Assembly (NCBI GenBank): GCA_021292105.1
Contig: CM037857.1
Span: forward strand, 41,082,916 to 41,146,915
DNA length: 64,000 nucleotides
DNA from: Anadara kagoshimensis
Taxonomy: Eukaryota > Mollusca > Bivalvia > Arcoida > Arcidae
Direction: 5' to 3'
This document shows positions 14,401-25,317 of the stretch, piece after piece. Every line of letters begins with the position of its first letter. Position 1 is the first letter of the stretch. The notes under the pieces were generated by a model. That model was not told the origin of the DNA and ran no database searches. It worked only from the letters and a program-made list of their open reading frames with translations. Made by a program: the position numbers and the translations under genes.

Positions 14401-15750
14401 TAGAAATGTGTGCAGTATATATAAAGGATGTATACTTCAATAGAACTGAATAGTAGAAATTTTTGCAGTATATATGAAAGATGTGTAGAACTGAATAGTA
14501 AAAATGCGTGGAATATATATCAAAGATGTATACTTCAATAGAACTAAATAGTAGAAATTTTTGCAGTATATATGAAGAATGTATAGGACTGAATAGTAAA
14601 AATGTGTGCAGTATATATGAAGGATGTATACTTCAATAGAACTGAATAGTAGTAAAGTGTGCAGTATATATGAAAAGATGTATACTTCAATAGAACTGAA
14701 TAGTAGAAATGTGTGCAGTATATATGAAGGATGTATACTTCAATAGAACTGAATAGTAGAAATGTTTGCAGTATACATGAAGGATGTATACTTCAATAGA
14801 ACTTAATAGTAGAAATTTTTGCAGTATACATGAAGGATGTATACTTCAATAGAACTGAATAGTAGTAAAGTGTGCAGTATATATGAAGGATGTATACTTC
14901 AATAGAACTGAATAGTAGAAATGTGTGCAGTATATATGAAGGATGTATACTTCAATAGAACTGAATAGTAGAAATGTTTGCAGTATATATGAAGGATGTA
15001 TACTTCAATAAAACTGAATAGTAGAAATGTGTGCAGTATATATGAAGGATGTATACTTCAATAAACCTAAATAGTAGAAATGTTTGCAGTATACATGAAG
15101 GATGTATACTTCAATAGAACTGAATAGTAGAAATGTGTGCAGTATATATGAAGGTTGTATACTTCAATAGAACTGAATAGTAGAAATATGTTCAGTATAT
15201 ATGAAGGATGTATACTTCAATAGAACTGAATAGTAGAAATGTGTGCAATATATATGAAGGATGTATACTTCAATAGAAGTGAATAGTAGAAATGTGTGCA
15301 GTATATATGAAGGATGTATACTTCAATAGAACTGAATAGTAGAAATGTGTGCAGTATATATGAAGGACGTATACTTCAATAGAACTGAATAGAAGAAACT
15401 TGTGCAGCATATATGAAAGATGTATACTTCAAAAGAACTGAATAGTAGAAAGTTTTGCAGTATACATGAAGGATGTATACTTCAATAGAACTGATTAGTA
15501 GAAATGTGTGCAGTATATATGAAGGATGTATACTTCAATAGAACTGAATAGTAGAAATGTTTGCAGTATATATGAAGGATGTATATTTCAATAGAACTGA
15601 ATAGTAGAAATGTGTGCAGTATATATGAAGGATGTATACTTCAAAAGAACTGAATAGTAGAAATGTGTGCAGTATATATGAAGGATGTATACTTTAATAA
15701 ATCTGAATAGTAGAAATGTGTGCAGTATATATGAAGGATGTATACTTCAT
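2403..15750. repeat. 53-bp satellite array with higher-order repeats
   Basis: About 13.35 kb of head-to-tail copies, roughly 250 by division, of a unit containing gtagaaatgtgtgcag, tatatatgaaggatgtatac and ttcaatagaactgaata. The spacing of gtagaaa between neighbouring clean copies (for example 15233 to 15286) is 53 bp. Monomers vary in recurring ways (aattttttgcag, aatttatgcag, cagacgaaatg, shortened tactcaatag, inserted tattaatag). Variant strings recur as blocks: a ~370-bp unit of seven monomers, a ~902-bp unit of seventeen, and a ~1430-bp unit of twenty-seven. The many short minus-strand frames rich in YTSFIYTA and VYILHIYC are by-products of this sequence; 53 is not a multiple of three, so no frame persists. 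The array stops sharply at the SINE-like sequence. Confidence 0.97.
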
Positions 15751-15764
15751 ATTACAACCACTTC

Positions 15765-16040
15765 TACTGTATCTAAGTTGTAGAGTACTCAATTCGTATG
15801 AGAGGTCGTAGTTTTGAACCCCGGATAGGTCTAACTAAGACTTGAAAATAGGATGTGACTGTATTTTTGACCAGCACTCGGCATCTAGAAATGAAGTTCG
15901 TGGGTCCTTCGGAACAGACCTGAAAATCCGATTCCCAATGTAATGACAGGTATGGCATGTTATCGAACCTTCCATGAATATTGCTCTGATCGCACTGCAA
16001 AATGTCAAAATTTCTGCAACTCAACTTTTCTATATAAATG
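15765..16040 (+). repeat. tRNA-derived SINE-like element (degraded)
   Basis: The head resembles a tRNA promoter: an A-box-like stretch near ttgtagagtactc and a B-box-like tagttttgaacccc. The body then matches the element at 54528-54800: ggtccttcgga.cagacctgaaaa..cc.attcccaa, a region ending ..gaaccttcc, and attgctctga.cgcactgcaaaa. The shared body with different decay supports a dispersed tRNA-derived SINE. It abuts the last satellite monomer. Confidence 0.5.
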
Positions 16041-16684
16041 AAAAATTCTCGAAAGAAAAACACAAATTTAATCAATCAATACCGAGATATATACATTTTC
16101 CATTGACTTGACAGTCAAACTTTTTAATAATTTGTGTTAACTGCATGTTGCATATATAACAACAAACATTGCTCTGATAAAAATCAAACTTGTTACTTTT
16201 TATGTCTAATTCTTTTATAATATTACCACCTAAACTATTTACGCAGAGTTTCACAATGGAAGAACTACTCCATAATACACTTTGGTGACTGTGTGCGTCA
16301 ATAATGTCACGTGATAAATTATGGCGTAAAACGCACACCAAAACGTAGTCTCCATGAATGTAATTTAACTCCAAATAAGGTCTATTGAATCTAGAACATC
16401 CTCCTCTGCAGAAACTTAAAAAAACAGCATTCAACACTTACGCTACGCGGTTTTACAATTTGTGATAATTTTCACGTTGCTTCACGCCATACCAACGTAA
16501 AAATGCAATTAAATTCTTAATAACAATTTTTTACAGCGCATAGGCAGTGTACAAGAAGAAATGTATCAGACGAGAATGTTTACTGGAGAAAATGTAATCC
16601 GGTAGGTAGCAAGTAGAAATTCATTTAACCTCATGATAATTTAGTTATGTTTTTTAATCTTTTAAAGTTGCACTATTTGACGAC
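16041..16684. other. Unassigned sequence with one open frame
   Basis: A minus-strand frame of 121 codons (16072-16437) is open, with mixed composition and several cysteines. I see no known domain and no matching splice partner. It may be chance or a decayed repeat. The rest is AT-rich with no recognised feature. Confidence 0.2.
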
Positions 16685-16919
16685 CAGTACAGGCCTGTTG
16701 AAAGTTTAACACCGAGCTCGCGAAAAGGAGCCGAGACTCTGCTTCCGAATGGCCGAGCTTTAGACAGTTAGTGGCCGAAAAGCTGTCCACTCTCGTCCCT
16801 CGGCACCTACAACTGTCCACAGCCCGGCAACTCATTCGGTCCCTCGGCACTTTTAGTTGTCCACAGCTCGACAGCTCATTCGGTATTAACCAAGACTTTA
16901 AGGGCCAATTTAAAAAAAT

Positions 16920-17360
16920 CATAAATAAATGAATGAATTATTTAAAAGTAAATAAATAAATAAATTAATTAATTAATGAAGTAAGTAAATAAATGGACGA
17001 TGAAGCACCTAGTTTTCAGAATTCCTAAATCTTTTATATTTTATAAATAAATAAATAAATAAATGAATAAATATATAAATAAATAAATAAATAAATAAAT
17101 ATATCAATCAATAAATAAATCAACAAATAAATAAATCAAAAAATAAATAGAAAAATATTAATTAAATGCTCATTATTTTCAGAATTTCCTGTGATTATTT
17201 TCAGAATTTCCTAAATCTTTTATATTCTATTAGTAAATATTCAATAAAAAATGAAAAAAAAATCATTAATTAAATGGACGATGAAGTACCTGATTATTTT
17301 CAGAATTTCCTAATTTGTTTTATATTCCATAAATAAATAAATAAATAAATAAAACGTACG
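16920..17360. repeat. Degenerate (AAAT)n simple sequence
   Basis: Long runs of aaat/aata tetranucleotides (clearest at 17040-17105 and 17330-17350) are broken by repeated phrases such as tttcagaatttcctaa. They lie inside the 2-kb TIR element. Confidence 0.8.
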
Positions 17361-17581
17361 CTGGAGTACCTGATTATTTCGGAATTTCCTATATTTTTTA
17401 TTCAATTATATAGCGGAATTAAAAAATAGTCTACTTCCATCGCAGTAGCTACTGTATAGCATGGTTTAAATCCTTAAATGTCCCTAAACAGGTAAACATC
17501 AGGTGTCATAATCCTAATCTGTTAATCCACTGTCATCATCCGATACCTCGCTTCAACACCTTTTTGGAGACATACGAACAT

Positions 17582-17626
17582 TATATATATATATATTATA
17601 TATAATATATATATATAATATATACT
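17582..17626. repeat. (TA)n palindromic microsatellite
   Basis: Alternating TA with phase slips (tatatat.ttatatataa.tatatat) inside the 2-kb TIR element. Confidence 0.85.
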
Positions 17627-17711
17627 GAACAACAAAGGAAAACTTACACATAAAAAAAAAATATAAACATTAAACATTTATTTTAAAATGTTGATAATTT
17701 CCAAATATTTT

Positions 17712-18335
17712 TGAGCTGAAACGAATGTTCGAATATTCGATTACGAAAGATTTTTGGTGGGATTCGAATGCTAAATTGGTATTCGAATATTCGTTCCTAT
17801 AGGAAAACATGTGGTTAAAAAATAATTCTAATGAAAGAATTCAACTTATGGAAGTATAAATATGTGACACAGCGAAACCCTACTTTCAGATGCTTCTTTT
17901 CCTTCTTTATTTTTATTAATAATTTTTTTATTAATCAAAACAGTCACCAGAAAGTCGGCAGGGACTCCACGACTTTGACAGATTCTGTTCACTTCCTGTC
18001 ATTACATTATATCATGATTATGTCCCTTTAAATTCTTAAACGTGCTATTTAAGGTAGCAGGGACGTTAACGACTATTTATCGGGTTAATGTAAAATATGG
18101 TTGTCTCATGTTTTACTACCTACATGGTCTTAATCATTAAATCTGGGTTTATTTAGAAGATATTAAAGAGATCATGATTTATCATCATCAAAACAGCCTT
18201 CCTATGAATAAGGAATAAATAATAAGGTAATTTTGTCATCTGTTTCATGCATTCCACATCATTCCCATCCCAAAAATGCCTTATACATAGCCCACGAATG
18301 TTCGAATCCTAAATTTGGTATTCGTTTCAGCTCTA
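17712..18335. mobile_element. hAT-type MITE nested in the TIR element
   Basis: The terminal inverted repeats are tgagctgaaacgaat on the left and, on the minus strand, tagagctgaaacgaat on the right. The element is flanked on both sides by aaatatttt (17703-17711 and 18336-18344). An 8-9-bp duplication with A-type ends fits the hAT superfamily. Subterminal copies of ttcgaa/attcg occur at both ends. There is no transposase, so it is non-autonomous. The clean duplication shows it is younger than the surrounding element. Confidence 0.75.
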
Positions 18336-18739
18336 AAATATTTTGAATAATCTGATTACATGGTTCATTTTTAAAAAAAATATGAAACAATTTCATTAAA
18401 GACAATCAGAAGATTAATGCTCTATTAAGACGCAAAAGGGCAAGAGTCAAAATGAAAAAAAATCTTGAATAACGTTAAATTCATTTCTTCGCTGTACAAT
18501 TGAAAATCATGTTCAAATTGTTATTTAATTTATATTTAATTTACGGGGGTCGAGTGGCCGAAAAAGTGCAGAAGAGCCAAGCGGCCGAAAAAGTTGCCGA
18601 GCTGTGGACAGCAGCTGCCGAGAAAGTGCCGTGTATAGATAAAGAGCAGCTGAGATGCCGATTCGGCACTAATTCGGCTCTAAAGTGTTAAACTTTCGAC
18701 AGGCCTGAACTGTAGGTATCAAAAACAAATATACTACTG

Positions 18740-18860
18740 CATTCCTAATCACAATCCCAAGAATGTAAAAACTGTTAGACTAGCAATTTAAGTAAAACAC
18801 GCGGCTTCCATATACGGAAACGAGGCCGTGTGCTCCGGAAGGAGAAGCACATGCTGTTTA
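18740..18860 (-). repeat. Penelope-like 3'-end fragment
   Basis: Shares aatcacaatcc.agaa.gtaaaaact, aca.cacg..cttcca, gaggccg.gtgctccggaagga.aagcac and tgtttaac with the 3' region of the Penelope unit at 62018-62217. It is a short, diverged fragment in the same orientation as the cluster at the window end. Confidence 0.6.
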
Positions 18861-19334
18861 ACGTTATTGTCTAGCCTAGTACAAGAGTTTGAATCTGTAA
18901 CTTTGTTTGTCAGTGTAGCACCACTATTGTACTGCATGTACTAAAATAGAACGTACATACTATATAAATTTATGTAAAATTTGAAAAGAAACAGTTCTGT
19001 CAAAGTGCTAGAATGTAAAATAGAATATCAATCGATACCTTTATCTCGTGTTTTGTGGTTACTCATCTTGTTACATATTTCCAAGTATCCAATATGTATG
19101 ACAGAAACTGATTTTATTAGAAGATACTTGCCCGATAAGCATTACAATTCAAACGATGATTTAAAGATTAAAATAAAATAAGTGAAAAAAACATAAAGGA
19201 GATAAAATAAAATTTCGACGGTAATATGAAGTATAAAATACAATTAGGTATTCAGTGCTGAAATGTTTTTGAATACCACCGTGTAATCAACTGCTTGAAT
19301 ATATACATACATTCTGTATAGTTTTAGTTTTAGT
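18861..19334. other. No recognised feature
   Basis: AT-rich sequence. The 66-codon + frame at 18981-19181 has no recognisable domain or splice context. Confidence 0.4.
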
Positions 19335-19731
19335 ATGACCTTATCAACAAGTACAGTACCGCTGACAGCAAGTATTATTGTTTTTTCCGGACGGTTACTC
19401 TACTTATTTGCACGCGCTACCTTGGGAACAAGAACGAAATTTTCTACCGAGTTATCTAACTTTTACCGTATGCTTTGGTTGGTGTTTGTAAACAAACATG
19501 ACGTCGAGATTCGGCGGCTAAGACCCAGGCAAATTCATTTCGTGCCAGGATTCGAAAAAAAAGTCCGAAAGCACAAAATAGTGTGTGAATATTTTAAGAG
19601 AATATTTGAATGCAAAGGACAGAGATGTGGACTTTGACAACTTGCCGCCGGAAAATTTATGTACTGTTTTAAAGAGTTTACACGAACGTTTATGCTTAGG
19701 GATGGAAAAGTTTAATCGAGGAGTTCTTTAG
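19335..19731 (+). pseudogene. Possible Crypton/DUF3504-like remnant
   Basis: An open + frame over 19335-19637 gives a basic peptide (HFVPGFEKKVRKHKIVCEYF). A neighbouring frame continues it as DVDFDNLPPENLCTVLKSL and stops near 19731. The phrase (acidic)-x-LPPENLCTVLKSLHERL resembles the short helical lead-in seen before the catalytic core of Crypton-type tyrosine recombinases and their domesticated relatives. No catalytic R..H..R..Y region is present and a frame change is needed, so at best this is a fragment. Chance similarity is a real alternative. Confidence 0.22.
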
Positions 19732-20233
19732 TAACTATCAGAATGGCACTCAAACGTGACTGTATATATAATTATTATATTATATTACTGGTATGTAAGT
19801 TTAGTGGATCAAAAGCTGATATCGCAAAACTAATTGTTAATCTTATCAACTGTCCTGCAACATAGAACGAGTAGAAAACTGACACATTATTATTAGTGTT
19901 TATGACGTAGTATTTTTCACCAACTATTAAATATATATATTACATATAAAAACTGCGATTTAAATGACACAACGATTAAAATAAAATAAATAAACAAAGC
20001 CAATACATAACAAACAAAAAGAAAAGAACAGGAATTTCATCTTATATAATAGATCAATGTCATAGCTGTTGTAACGGCGGAGGGTGCTTATTAACACGAG
20101 CAAGTTCTAAATGAGTACATTTCCGAAACGAAGACGCCAAACAGAAACTGTGAATTCTGTATATTTCACTATCAGCGATAATGACATCGAATAATTGGAT
20201 TATTATAAATATCTAGGAGTGACTTTTTATTGC
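19732..20233. other. No recognised feature
   Basis: AT-rich sequence without a supported gene, RNA or inverted repeat. Confidence 0.4.
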
Positions 20234-20568
20234 AAATCAAAAATAAACTATAATCCATGTGCGAATCACAGTCTAGAAGCAAAGTAAAAACTTTGGAATC
20301 GACAAGTTAGGTAAGACACGTGAACTTCAATCAGGATAATAAGACCGGGTGCTCCCGAATGGTAAACACCTTCTCTTTAGCTAGCTGCACCCGACACGTG
20401 TGTAATCAAATTGCGTGAAAGGAACATGGAAAGTCAAATATATCCAGGGCAATCTTCAAACTTATCAACAATACTGTGAGACGGCCAATAAAACTTTTTG
20501 AGGGTCTTGATAAGCCTAAGCTTGTAATATCCCTTGGTCAACAATTTATTTGCAGTTGCCTTGATCGT
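20234..20568 (-). repeat. Penelope-like 3' end with RT C-terminus remnant
   Basis: Collinear with 62018-62370: it begins aaatcaaaaataaac, has the GC-rich block aagaccgggtgctcc, then gctagctgcacccg.cacgtgtgtaatca. It continues into the part that encodes the last residues of the reverse transcriptase (cttgataagcctaa, gtcaacaatttatttgca). A 5'-truncated copy with sense strand minus. Confidence 0.7.
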
Positions 20569-21019
20569 TTACTGTAAATAACAATACATTTTCAGTCCAT
20601 AAGAGTCTATTGATTCTTTTGAAAATATCATTTAAACATAAAACTAAACACATCTTGCTGTACGATGGACACACATAGCAGGTAGAACATAACTATAACA
20701 CATGTATATACAAATGTCAACTGCCCAAATTGAGCAATAGAGACAACCTTTTTCTTATATCTTTGACCGTGCCAGATATTCCAGAATTTCCACTGCAGTT
20801 GCACCCCTTGCCTGAAATTGTGTCAATATTTAAAAGTATCTGATGCAAAATCGTTAAAACATTAAATTTTAGGACAGTCCGCGCTAACGTTATTGACACG
20901 ATTTTGGCAATGCACAAAAAATGAAATGTCTGACGAGCAGCGTAAACGTTTGAGTCTGTCGAAACATCAGCTTTGGAAGCGATTTTGGCATCAAAAGACC
21001 TCATTAACACAAGATATTG
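20569..21019. other. No recognised feature
   Basis: A 97-codon minus frame (20717-21010) is present but has no recognisable domain. Nothing else is supported. Confidence 0.35.
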
Positions 21020-21235
21020 TTAATAAATCACATATTACACCAGTCTCATTCCTCATTTAGTGCTTGGACTAAAACTATAAAACCAAAACTTTTTTCCAAG
21101 TTGTTGAAAAAAAACCAAAAGGACCAAAGTATATTTCACCAAAAACCAGCTAAAGACATGAGGGAGTATACCTTAGTTTTTTGAGGAATTTCAAATTTAA
21201 ACTAGCAGCAAATCTAGATAATTTTTTGTTGAGTT
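21020..21235 (+). repeat. Dispersed repeat, copy 1 (pair with 56155-56400)
   Basis: Shares the opening aatcacatattacaccagt (against aattacatattataccagt), aaacc.aa.ctt.tt, the block catgagggag and the tail aaatttaaactagc with 56155-56400. No coding capacity. A low-copy dispersed repeat of unknown class. Confidence 0.55.
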
Positions 21236-21631
21236 TAGTAGAAAGCACGTTATGATATCCTCGAACAAAGTGTGGGACGTATTACTTTTGTAGCGTTTCT
21301 TTTGCTGCTTCTTTTTAAGTTTTGTCTTTTGTCGTTACCCAAAACTGGTTTTAATGTTAAGAATAAGAAGTGATTTAAAGTAGCTTTAAGGTACTTAATA
21401 AACATATCCAGTAATGGTTTCTGCCTAATGGTCTCGGTAAATATAACTTTGATTAGGTCCGTATAACAATAATTGTATAATGACGGACGTCACGTGACGA
21501 GCTGGTCATGAACGGTTTTTTCTAGCTCTGCCCTTAGAGGGTAAAAAATCGACAAAATGAGGATTTAAAAATTGCAAAATGTTATCACAAGAAATCTTAC
21601 TTGTGTTAAAACTGTAATAAAAACACGGAAT

Positions 21632-22902
21632 ATGGATCATAAGAAGGACGAGTTTGAAAGAAAGAGGAAACGTGAACAAATTGGTGAGTCGAGCAAAACT
21701 GTAAACAACAAAGAAAATATGGCGTCCTTGGACTAAGTCCAAGAGTCAGTCGACAATGCTAGTTTTAACTCTGTAACGTCAAACGATAGTCTCATGCGTC
21801 TAATATTAGATGTTCAACTAACAGTAAATAAAATAAATAATAAATTCGATGCTAAAATGAGAAAGTAGACGAGTTGGCAAATGATATACATAGGACTGGG
21901 GTGTAGAAGACAGATTGCAGTGTGTCATCGATGAAAGTGATCACATGGGTAGTGTTGTAAATGTCCTTCAAGAACAAAACAAACTTCTCATAAAAGAAAT
22001 GAGTATAATGAAAGGATATATTGAAAAGTTAGAAAATAGAGTTGAATCCCAACAAAAACAGATTACAGACATTATACGCAGAAATATGAGAGAAAACTTG
22101 ATCATAAATGGATTGAAAGAAAAGGAAAAGGAAAATTTAAAAGAAAAGTTTGTCAAAGTAAAGTTGGGAATAAGGGAAAACATTAGAATTGATAGAATAC
22201 ATCAGTTCAGACAAAAACAAACCGTAAAATCCCCCCGCCCAAGGTCTATAGTAGCTAAGTTTCATGACTATAATAAAAAGGTGTTGGTTCTGAATACAGA
22301 AAAGGAAAAAAGGTCAGAAATTGATCCAGTAAGAATATCCCCACAGTTCCCTGATAAAATTTGCGAAAAACGAAAAAAATATGTATGCCCTTCAAAAAAC
22401 AGTATGAAAAAGAAAATGTGAAAACAAAGATTAGGGGTGACAAATTAATTTTCACAAACAACGGAAATGTATATAAGAAGAAAGTAACAACTCCAAAAGC
22501 CCCAGAAATTTTAGATCCGGAAAACAGCGACGTGAAATTTGAACACATAAGTGAAAGCAACCCATTACGTGACAGGGGAAATAAGTTTACTGGGTGAGAA
22601 GTATCAACAACTACATACCATGAAATAAGCGAGGTTCTAAAACAAATTCTACGCGACCAGTTAACAATATGTGCTGATCATAATATCACGGCATACCGGT
22701 TTACTGACAATGATGGACGTATACACGATGGTTTCGATGACGACGGGGCATTTTGAGCAGGTTCAACACTTCTTAAATACTTACAAGAAAACGATGTTAC
22801 AAATAAACTTGTCGTTTCAAGGATACCTAGAGGAACAAACTTGGACCTTTAAGGTTTAAACACATAGTTGAAGTAGGTAGGGAAGCTATTGATAAACTTT
22901 GA
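21632..22902 (+). pseudogene. LINE ORF1 with C-terminal IMPACT/UPF0029-like domain (broken)
   Basis: The frame opens at MDHKKDEFERKRKREQ, a charged N-terminus. A coiled-coil stretch follows (21950-22080, heptads such as MKGYIEKLENRVESQQ). Next comes a segment in the style of the L1 ORF1 RNA-binding domain (RRNMRENLIINGLKE, IDRIHQFRQ, RSIVAKFHDYNKKVLVLN). After a short linker (NPLRDRGNKFTG) the sequence reads ADHNITAYRF (about 22673), then DGFDDDGAF and AGSTLLKYL, NDVTNKLVVSR and finally PLRFKHI. That is the order and spacing of the conserved motifs of the IMPACT/YigZ (UPF0029) family. The copy is dead: in-frame stops near 21734, 21866, 22597 and 22754, and frame shifts near 22385 and 22850. 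No ORF2 follows. In L1-like elements ORF1 is the RNA chaperone of the transposition particle; the role of an IMPACT domain there is unknown to me. Confidence 0.65.
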
Positions 22903-23397
22903 TTTCTATGATAATAATTGTATTTACACAGTAACCGGACATTGGACAAAATTTGAGAATTATTATTTTGCAGGTGATCATACAAAGTGTAGGTCATTAA
23001 AAACCGCTTATAATACGTAGGCATGTCAAAACAGGTAACGCGAAAATTGAAATTATTAAGATATGTGAAAGTTGTGAATAATAAATATATATATATCCAT
23101 CAATATTTAATCACGAAACACTATCAGCTATAGACATAACAAAGTATCATAAGCGATCCTTACTAACCATTTAATATGTGAAAAACGCATATGTATACGC
23201 TTTACAACCCTAACACAGATAATAAATATGTATTTACATCTAAAAAAGATGAAATTTATCAGAAAATATGATCAGGTTTAAGTCGCACGCTGTATTTTGG
23301 CAGAATACACGGCAAAAAGCATTGTAGCATTTTATTAACAAATATGTGTCGTTTCACGGTCTATGGACATTGTTTACAAACACTGGCGAGTTTACAC
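22903..23397. other. No recognised feature
   Basis: AT-rich flank between the ORF1 remnant and the Tc1/mariner-like element. No reverse transcriptase or endonuclease motif follows the ORF1, so that LINE copy is incomplete here. Confidence 0.4.
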
Positions 23398-23865
23398 TAT
23401 AGGTCGCGCACGATAACTTGGCACATCCGGGTTTTTTCAGTTTGTAAATAAACATTGCAGCTCGTTCGACAAATGTTATGTTTTGGCCCATAGTGTATAA
23501 CGGGGACAAGTGTTGAGAGTTCTATCCTGTTATAATACATTTTTTTTAACAAAAAAGTTTGATTAAGCCCATTAATACTACTAATTTTAATAACAATAAT
23601 GTCATTAATAATAATATCGTCAATATATTTTCTTGTGCTATTTTGACTCTATATTTATTTAATAAAAAGTCAAAATAGAAAAAATAATAATAATTTCTTA
23701 TTATTGCTGTATCAAATAGTAAATTCTTCACCATGAAATGTATGCTAAATATATTTAAAACAAGTTATTGAATGGCTTTGCGAAAAACTTTAATTCAAAA
23801 CTATTTATTTATTAATCTATGTACTTAGTCTTATTCTGTTTTTGTTTTTATTTTGTGTCTGGAAT

Positions 23866-25317
23866 TTATAATTGTGCAGCTCCATGCAAGTTGGTAACAG
23901 TAAAAATTTCGTCAGCTGTATCAGTCGTATCTTCTTCTGAAATGGTTGATTCTTCGTCGGCCGTCACTGTAGATGTTTCTTCTTCCTCATCCTCTTCTTC
24001 TTCTGTTGCTGTGTCTGTGTCTTCGTCGCTGGAATCGGTATCGTCCAAGTTTATTACAAATTCCTCTATTTCTTCATCGACTGCGATGTCATTTTTCCAG
24101 TAATCGGTTTCAATTTTCTTTACGTGTTCAACACACCTTTTCCATTTTTCTGTCGATATGTCTTTCAATTGTTTTTCTGCAAGTTGTTGCACGTCCGAAA
24201 GTTTAAATTTTCAATTTTGTGAAGCAACATATGATTTTAGATCAGCCCAAATTAATTCTATAGGATTTAAGTCTGCATGATAAGGTGGTAATCTTAAAAT
24301 TTTATGTCCATGTTCTCTTAATATATAATCAATTCTGTAGGAAGGTGGAATAATTTGTTGTTTGCATATTGTAAGTAACTGTGCGCGAACCATGTCTTCT
24401 GTAAATTTAATGTTGTGTTTTGTGAGCCATTCCTGAATGTCTTGTTTTTTCCACGATGTTGTTGGTTTTTTGTCTTCTTGGACGTTATGATAAGATGCAT
24501 TATCGACTACCAAGATGGAATTTGGTTCAAGGTTTGGAATTAATTTTCGCGAAGCCATTTAGTGAAATTCTCAGCATTCATTTCATGGTGATAATCACCT
24601 GTTGATGACTTGGCTTTATATATAAGGCTTGCATTAGGAACAAAACCCTTTTCTGAACCAGCATCAACAACAATCAGACGGTCACCTGCTCCGATTGGAA
24701 CACTTAAACCGTTCCCATTCAGCTGCCAACACTTGAGTACAGCGTGTGAAGAGTTTATATACGTTTCATCCATATAAATAATGTTGTGTCCAGTTTCTCT
24801 AAGTTTTTTAATTTCGCGAAGGTAATTTATTCTTTTTGATACGATATCTGGTTTTTCCATAAGGATTTTTCTATTTGTGCTGCATTTTTTTCCAGTTAAA
24901 CCCTATTTCTTTAAGCAATTTTCTGAGAATTGTTTTACCCCCCTTAAAGTCAATTTTGTTAATTATTTCCGAATGAATAGCATGTATAGTTGGAAGAAAG
25001 CGTTTATTGAAATACATATTAATTATTGTTCTTCTTATTACGCAGATATCAAAATCATCAATAAAAAATTTATCTGATCTCTGTTTTCTATCAGCCTGTT
25101 TGGTATCTATTTCGAACGATTTTAATCTTGATAATGTTCTCCTCGGCACACCCGTCATTGCACTTGCTCTCTCCAAGGGACAGCTGATGGGATTTATGAG
25201 ACATTTTTGTTTTGCCTTATCAAAGTAATGTTTTACAACATTGATGGCAATTTGTTTTGCCTGTAAATTTAATACAATCTTTTTATTTTCAGACATCTTC
25301 TCGGTTATGAAAATCAC
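23866..25317 (-). pseudogene. IS630/Tc1-type DDE transposase (frameshifted)
   Basis: Three overlapping minus-strand pieces form one protein. 24871-25317 (likely start MSENKK at 25296) holds the N-terminal helix-turn-helix region (MTGVPRRTLSRLKSF). 24540-24860 has the first catalytic D in IIYMDETYIN. 24211-24558 has the second D in ILVVDNASYH and the catalytic E in YHADLNPIELIW. Single-base shifts separate the pieces near 24865 and 24550, and an in-frame TGA lies at 24211-24213. The same frame then continues for about 115 residues to 23866 and ends in a long acidic Ser/Thr/Glu/Asp tail. The E is the 82nd residue after the second D, far more than the 34-41 of classic Tc1/mariner enzymes. This matches what I recall of the DD82E (Sailor) lineage. 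Nearly intact, so fairly recent. Confidence 0.85.

Larger units (their letters stand above)
16685..18712. mobile_element. 2.0-kb non-autonomous TIR element
   Basis: The ends are inverted copies. The left begins cagtacaggcctgttgaaag and the right, read on the minus strand, begins cagttcaggcctgtcgaaag; both continue with tttaacac (26 of 28 bases agree). Inside each end, for about 200 bp, the hexamer GGCCGA/TGCCGA and its complement TCGGCA recur many times, and ctgtccacagc.cggcaact is shared by both arms. Such subterminal motifs are the usual binding pattern for DNA transposases. No transposase is encoded; the middle is AT-rich simple sequence plus a younger MITE. I could not find a convincing target-site duplication, so the superfamily is open (hAT or CACTA-like are possible). 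Confidence 0.7.

Noticed and set aside
2403-15750. About forty open frames of 60-135 codons on the minus strand rich in YTSFIYTA/VYILHIYC
   Set aside because: They follow directly from the 53-bp satellite, shift frame with each monomer, and have no independent coding signal.
2403-15750. Hammerhead ribozyme in the satellite (ctgaat..gaaatg resembles part of the core)
   Set aside because: The required CUGAUGA box and a stem II before GAAA are missing in the monomers I read.
2403-15750. CRISPR-like array
   Set aside because: There are no unique spacers between repeats; the units are contiguous, and the DNA is eukaryotic.
16662-16922. 86-codon minus frame and the 63-codon frame at 18500-18691
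   Set aside because: Both fall in the subterminal motif arrays of the TIR element and simply translate the repeated GGCCGA words.
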